Shown here: one piece after another, positions 5,819 to 6,415 of the stretch
Layout: every line of letters begins with the position of its first letter
How positions within the stretch are numbered: position 1 is the stretch's first letter
NCBI GenBank assembly: GCA_947071955.1
Contig: CAMTGL010000123.1
Coordinates: forward strand, 1 to 6,415
Origin: an uncultured Plesiomonas sp.
GTDB lineage: Bacteria > Pseudomonadota > Gammaproteobacteria > Enterobacterales > CAMTGL01
DNA length: 6,415 nucleotides
Direction: 5' to 3'
Made by a program: the position numbers and the translations under genes
Notes under the pieces: model-generated
The model's input: only the letters and a program-made list of their open reading frames with translations
What the model was told of the DNA's origin: nothing
The model's database searches: none

Positions 5819-6415
5819 ATGGATCAGAGTCACTTTTTTTCCGTTCAACAGAGTTTGTCCGCCAACAATTATCTTAATCTGAATTTGCCGGTCAAAGCCG
5901 GTGATCACCGATACGTCGGGCAATTAGTTGGCTCGTCACTGGCTTTAGCCGCAGCAGAAATTGGTCAGCAACATAACGGCCCTATCCTGCTGGTTACAAA
6001 AGACAGCCAGACTGCACTGCGCCTGACGCAAGAGATCCGGCAGTTTAGTGAGCATACCCCAGCACTGTTCCCCGATTGGGAAACACTGCCGTATGACAGT
6101 TTTTCGCCACATCAGGATATTATCTCTGAACGGCTCTCAACCCTGTACCGGCTACCACAAATGCGCAGTGGTATGCTGGTGATGCCAGTCAATACATTGA
6201 TGCAGCGGGTATGCCCGCGTGATTTTTTGTTGTCACACGCACTGTTGGTGAAAAAAGGGGATCAGCTTTCTCTGGAAAAACTGCGCGCGCAATTGGAACA
6301 AGCCGGATACCGACCCGCCGAACAGGTGATGGAGCATGGTGAGTTTGCGACCCGAGGCGCATTGCTGGATCTGTTCCCGATGGGTAGTCTGACACCGTTT
6401 CGGCTCGATTTTTTT
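5819..6415 (+). CDS. mfd: Transcription-repair coupling factor Mfd, N-terminal part (3' end outside window)
   Basis: The frame is open for exactly 199 codons to the window edge, about one sixth of the roughly 1150-residue family length. It matches the UvrB-like N-terminal module of Mfd: LPVKAG at 23-28, DWETLPYDSFSPHQDIIS at 86-103, VNTLMQRVCPRDF at 124-136 and the block EHGEFATRGALLDLFPMG at 172-189. As in E. coli Mfd, the place where UvrB has a nucleotide-binding loop carries no Walker A motif (GSSLALAA at 38-45). Mfd displaces RNA polymerase stalled at DNA damage and recruits UvrA through this module; the translocase domains lie beyond the window. The start at 5819 is preceded by CAGG eight bases away. 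An in-frame ATG at 5801 would add six residues but has no ribosome-binding site. Even with the shorter start, the N-terminus is about 14 residues longer than in E. coli. It is transcribed away from lolC. Confidence 0.96.
   Translation, partial: MDQSHFFSVQQSLSANNYLNLNLPVKAGDHRYVGQLVGSSLALAAAEIGQQHNGPILLVTKDSQTALRLTQEIRQFSEHTPALFPDWETLPYDSFSPHQDIISERLSTLYRLPQMRSGMLVMPVNTLMQRVCPRDFLLSHALLVKKGDQLSLEKLRAQLEQAGYRPAEQVMEHGEFATRGALLDLFPMGSLTPFRLDFF

Noticed and set aside
6189..6395. 68-codon minus-strand frame
   Set aside because: It lies wholly inside mfd, whose protein match is unmistakable; a shadow frame.

Overview
The window looks like ordinary chromosomal DNA of a gammaproteobacterium. The evidence is protein content: the readings of LolC, LolD, LolE, QmcA, YaeQ and Mfd line up almost end to end with my recall of the Escherichia coli proteins. 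Base composition is moderate and the divergent mfd / lolCDE arrangement differs from E. coli, which suggests a relative outside the Enterobacterales (an Aeromonadales-like organism would fit). That placement is inference. I see no mobile element, CRISPR array, rRNA or tRNA.

Layout, left to right. (1) Bases 2-205, plus strand: the last 67 codons of a GNAT-type acetyltransferase cut by the window edge. (2) A hairpin at 211-244 lies between this gene and the convergent yaeQ. (3) Bases 282-5494 form one minus-strand run of six genes. In transcription order these are lolC, lolD, lolE, qmcA, an NfeD-family gene (ybbJ-like) and yaeQ. The junctions are 8-nt overlap, 1-nt overlap, 25-nt gap, 7-nt overlap and about 100-nt gap, so the first five are probably one transcript; yaeQ follows a hairpin and may be read-through or separate. 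(4) Bases 5495-5818 are a divergent intergenic region holding the start signals for both directions, an 8-bp interrupted inverted repeat and a small palindrome. (5) From 5819 to the right edge runs the first 199 codons of mfd on the plus strand.

How the genes work together. LolC, LolD and LolE are the inner-membrane ABC machine that extracts outer-membrane lipoproteins and hands them to LolA. QmcA (stomatin/prohibitin family) and the NfeD protein are a recognised membrane-protein pair with a proposed role in membrane organisation or quality control. Having them directly behind lolE puts two envelope-maintenance functions in one transcription unit. YaeQ is a soluble protein of unclear function with a nuclease-like fold. 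Mfd couples stalled RNA polymerase to nucleotide excision repair.

I found no convincing novel system. The points most worth a second look are the lolCDE-qmcA-nfeD linkage, the untranslated leader structures in front of mfd and yaeQ, and the weakly signalled lolC start.
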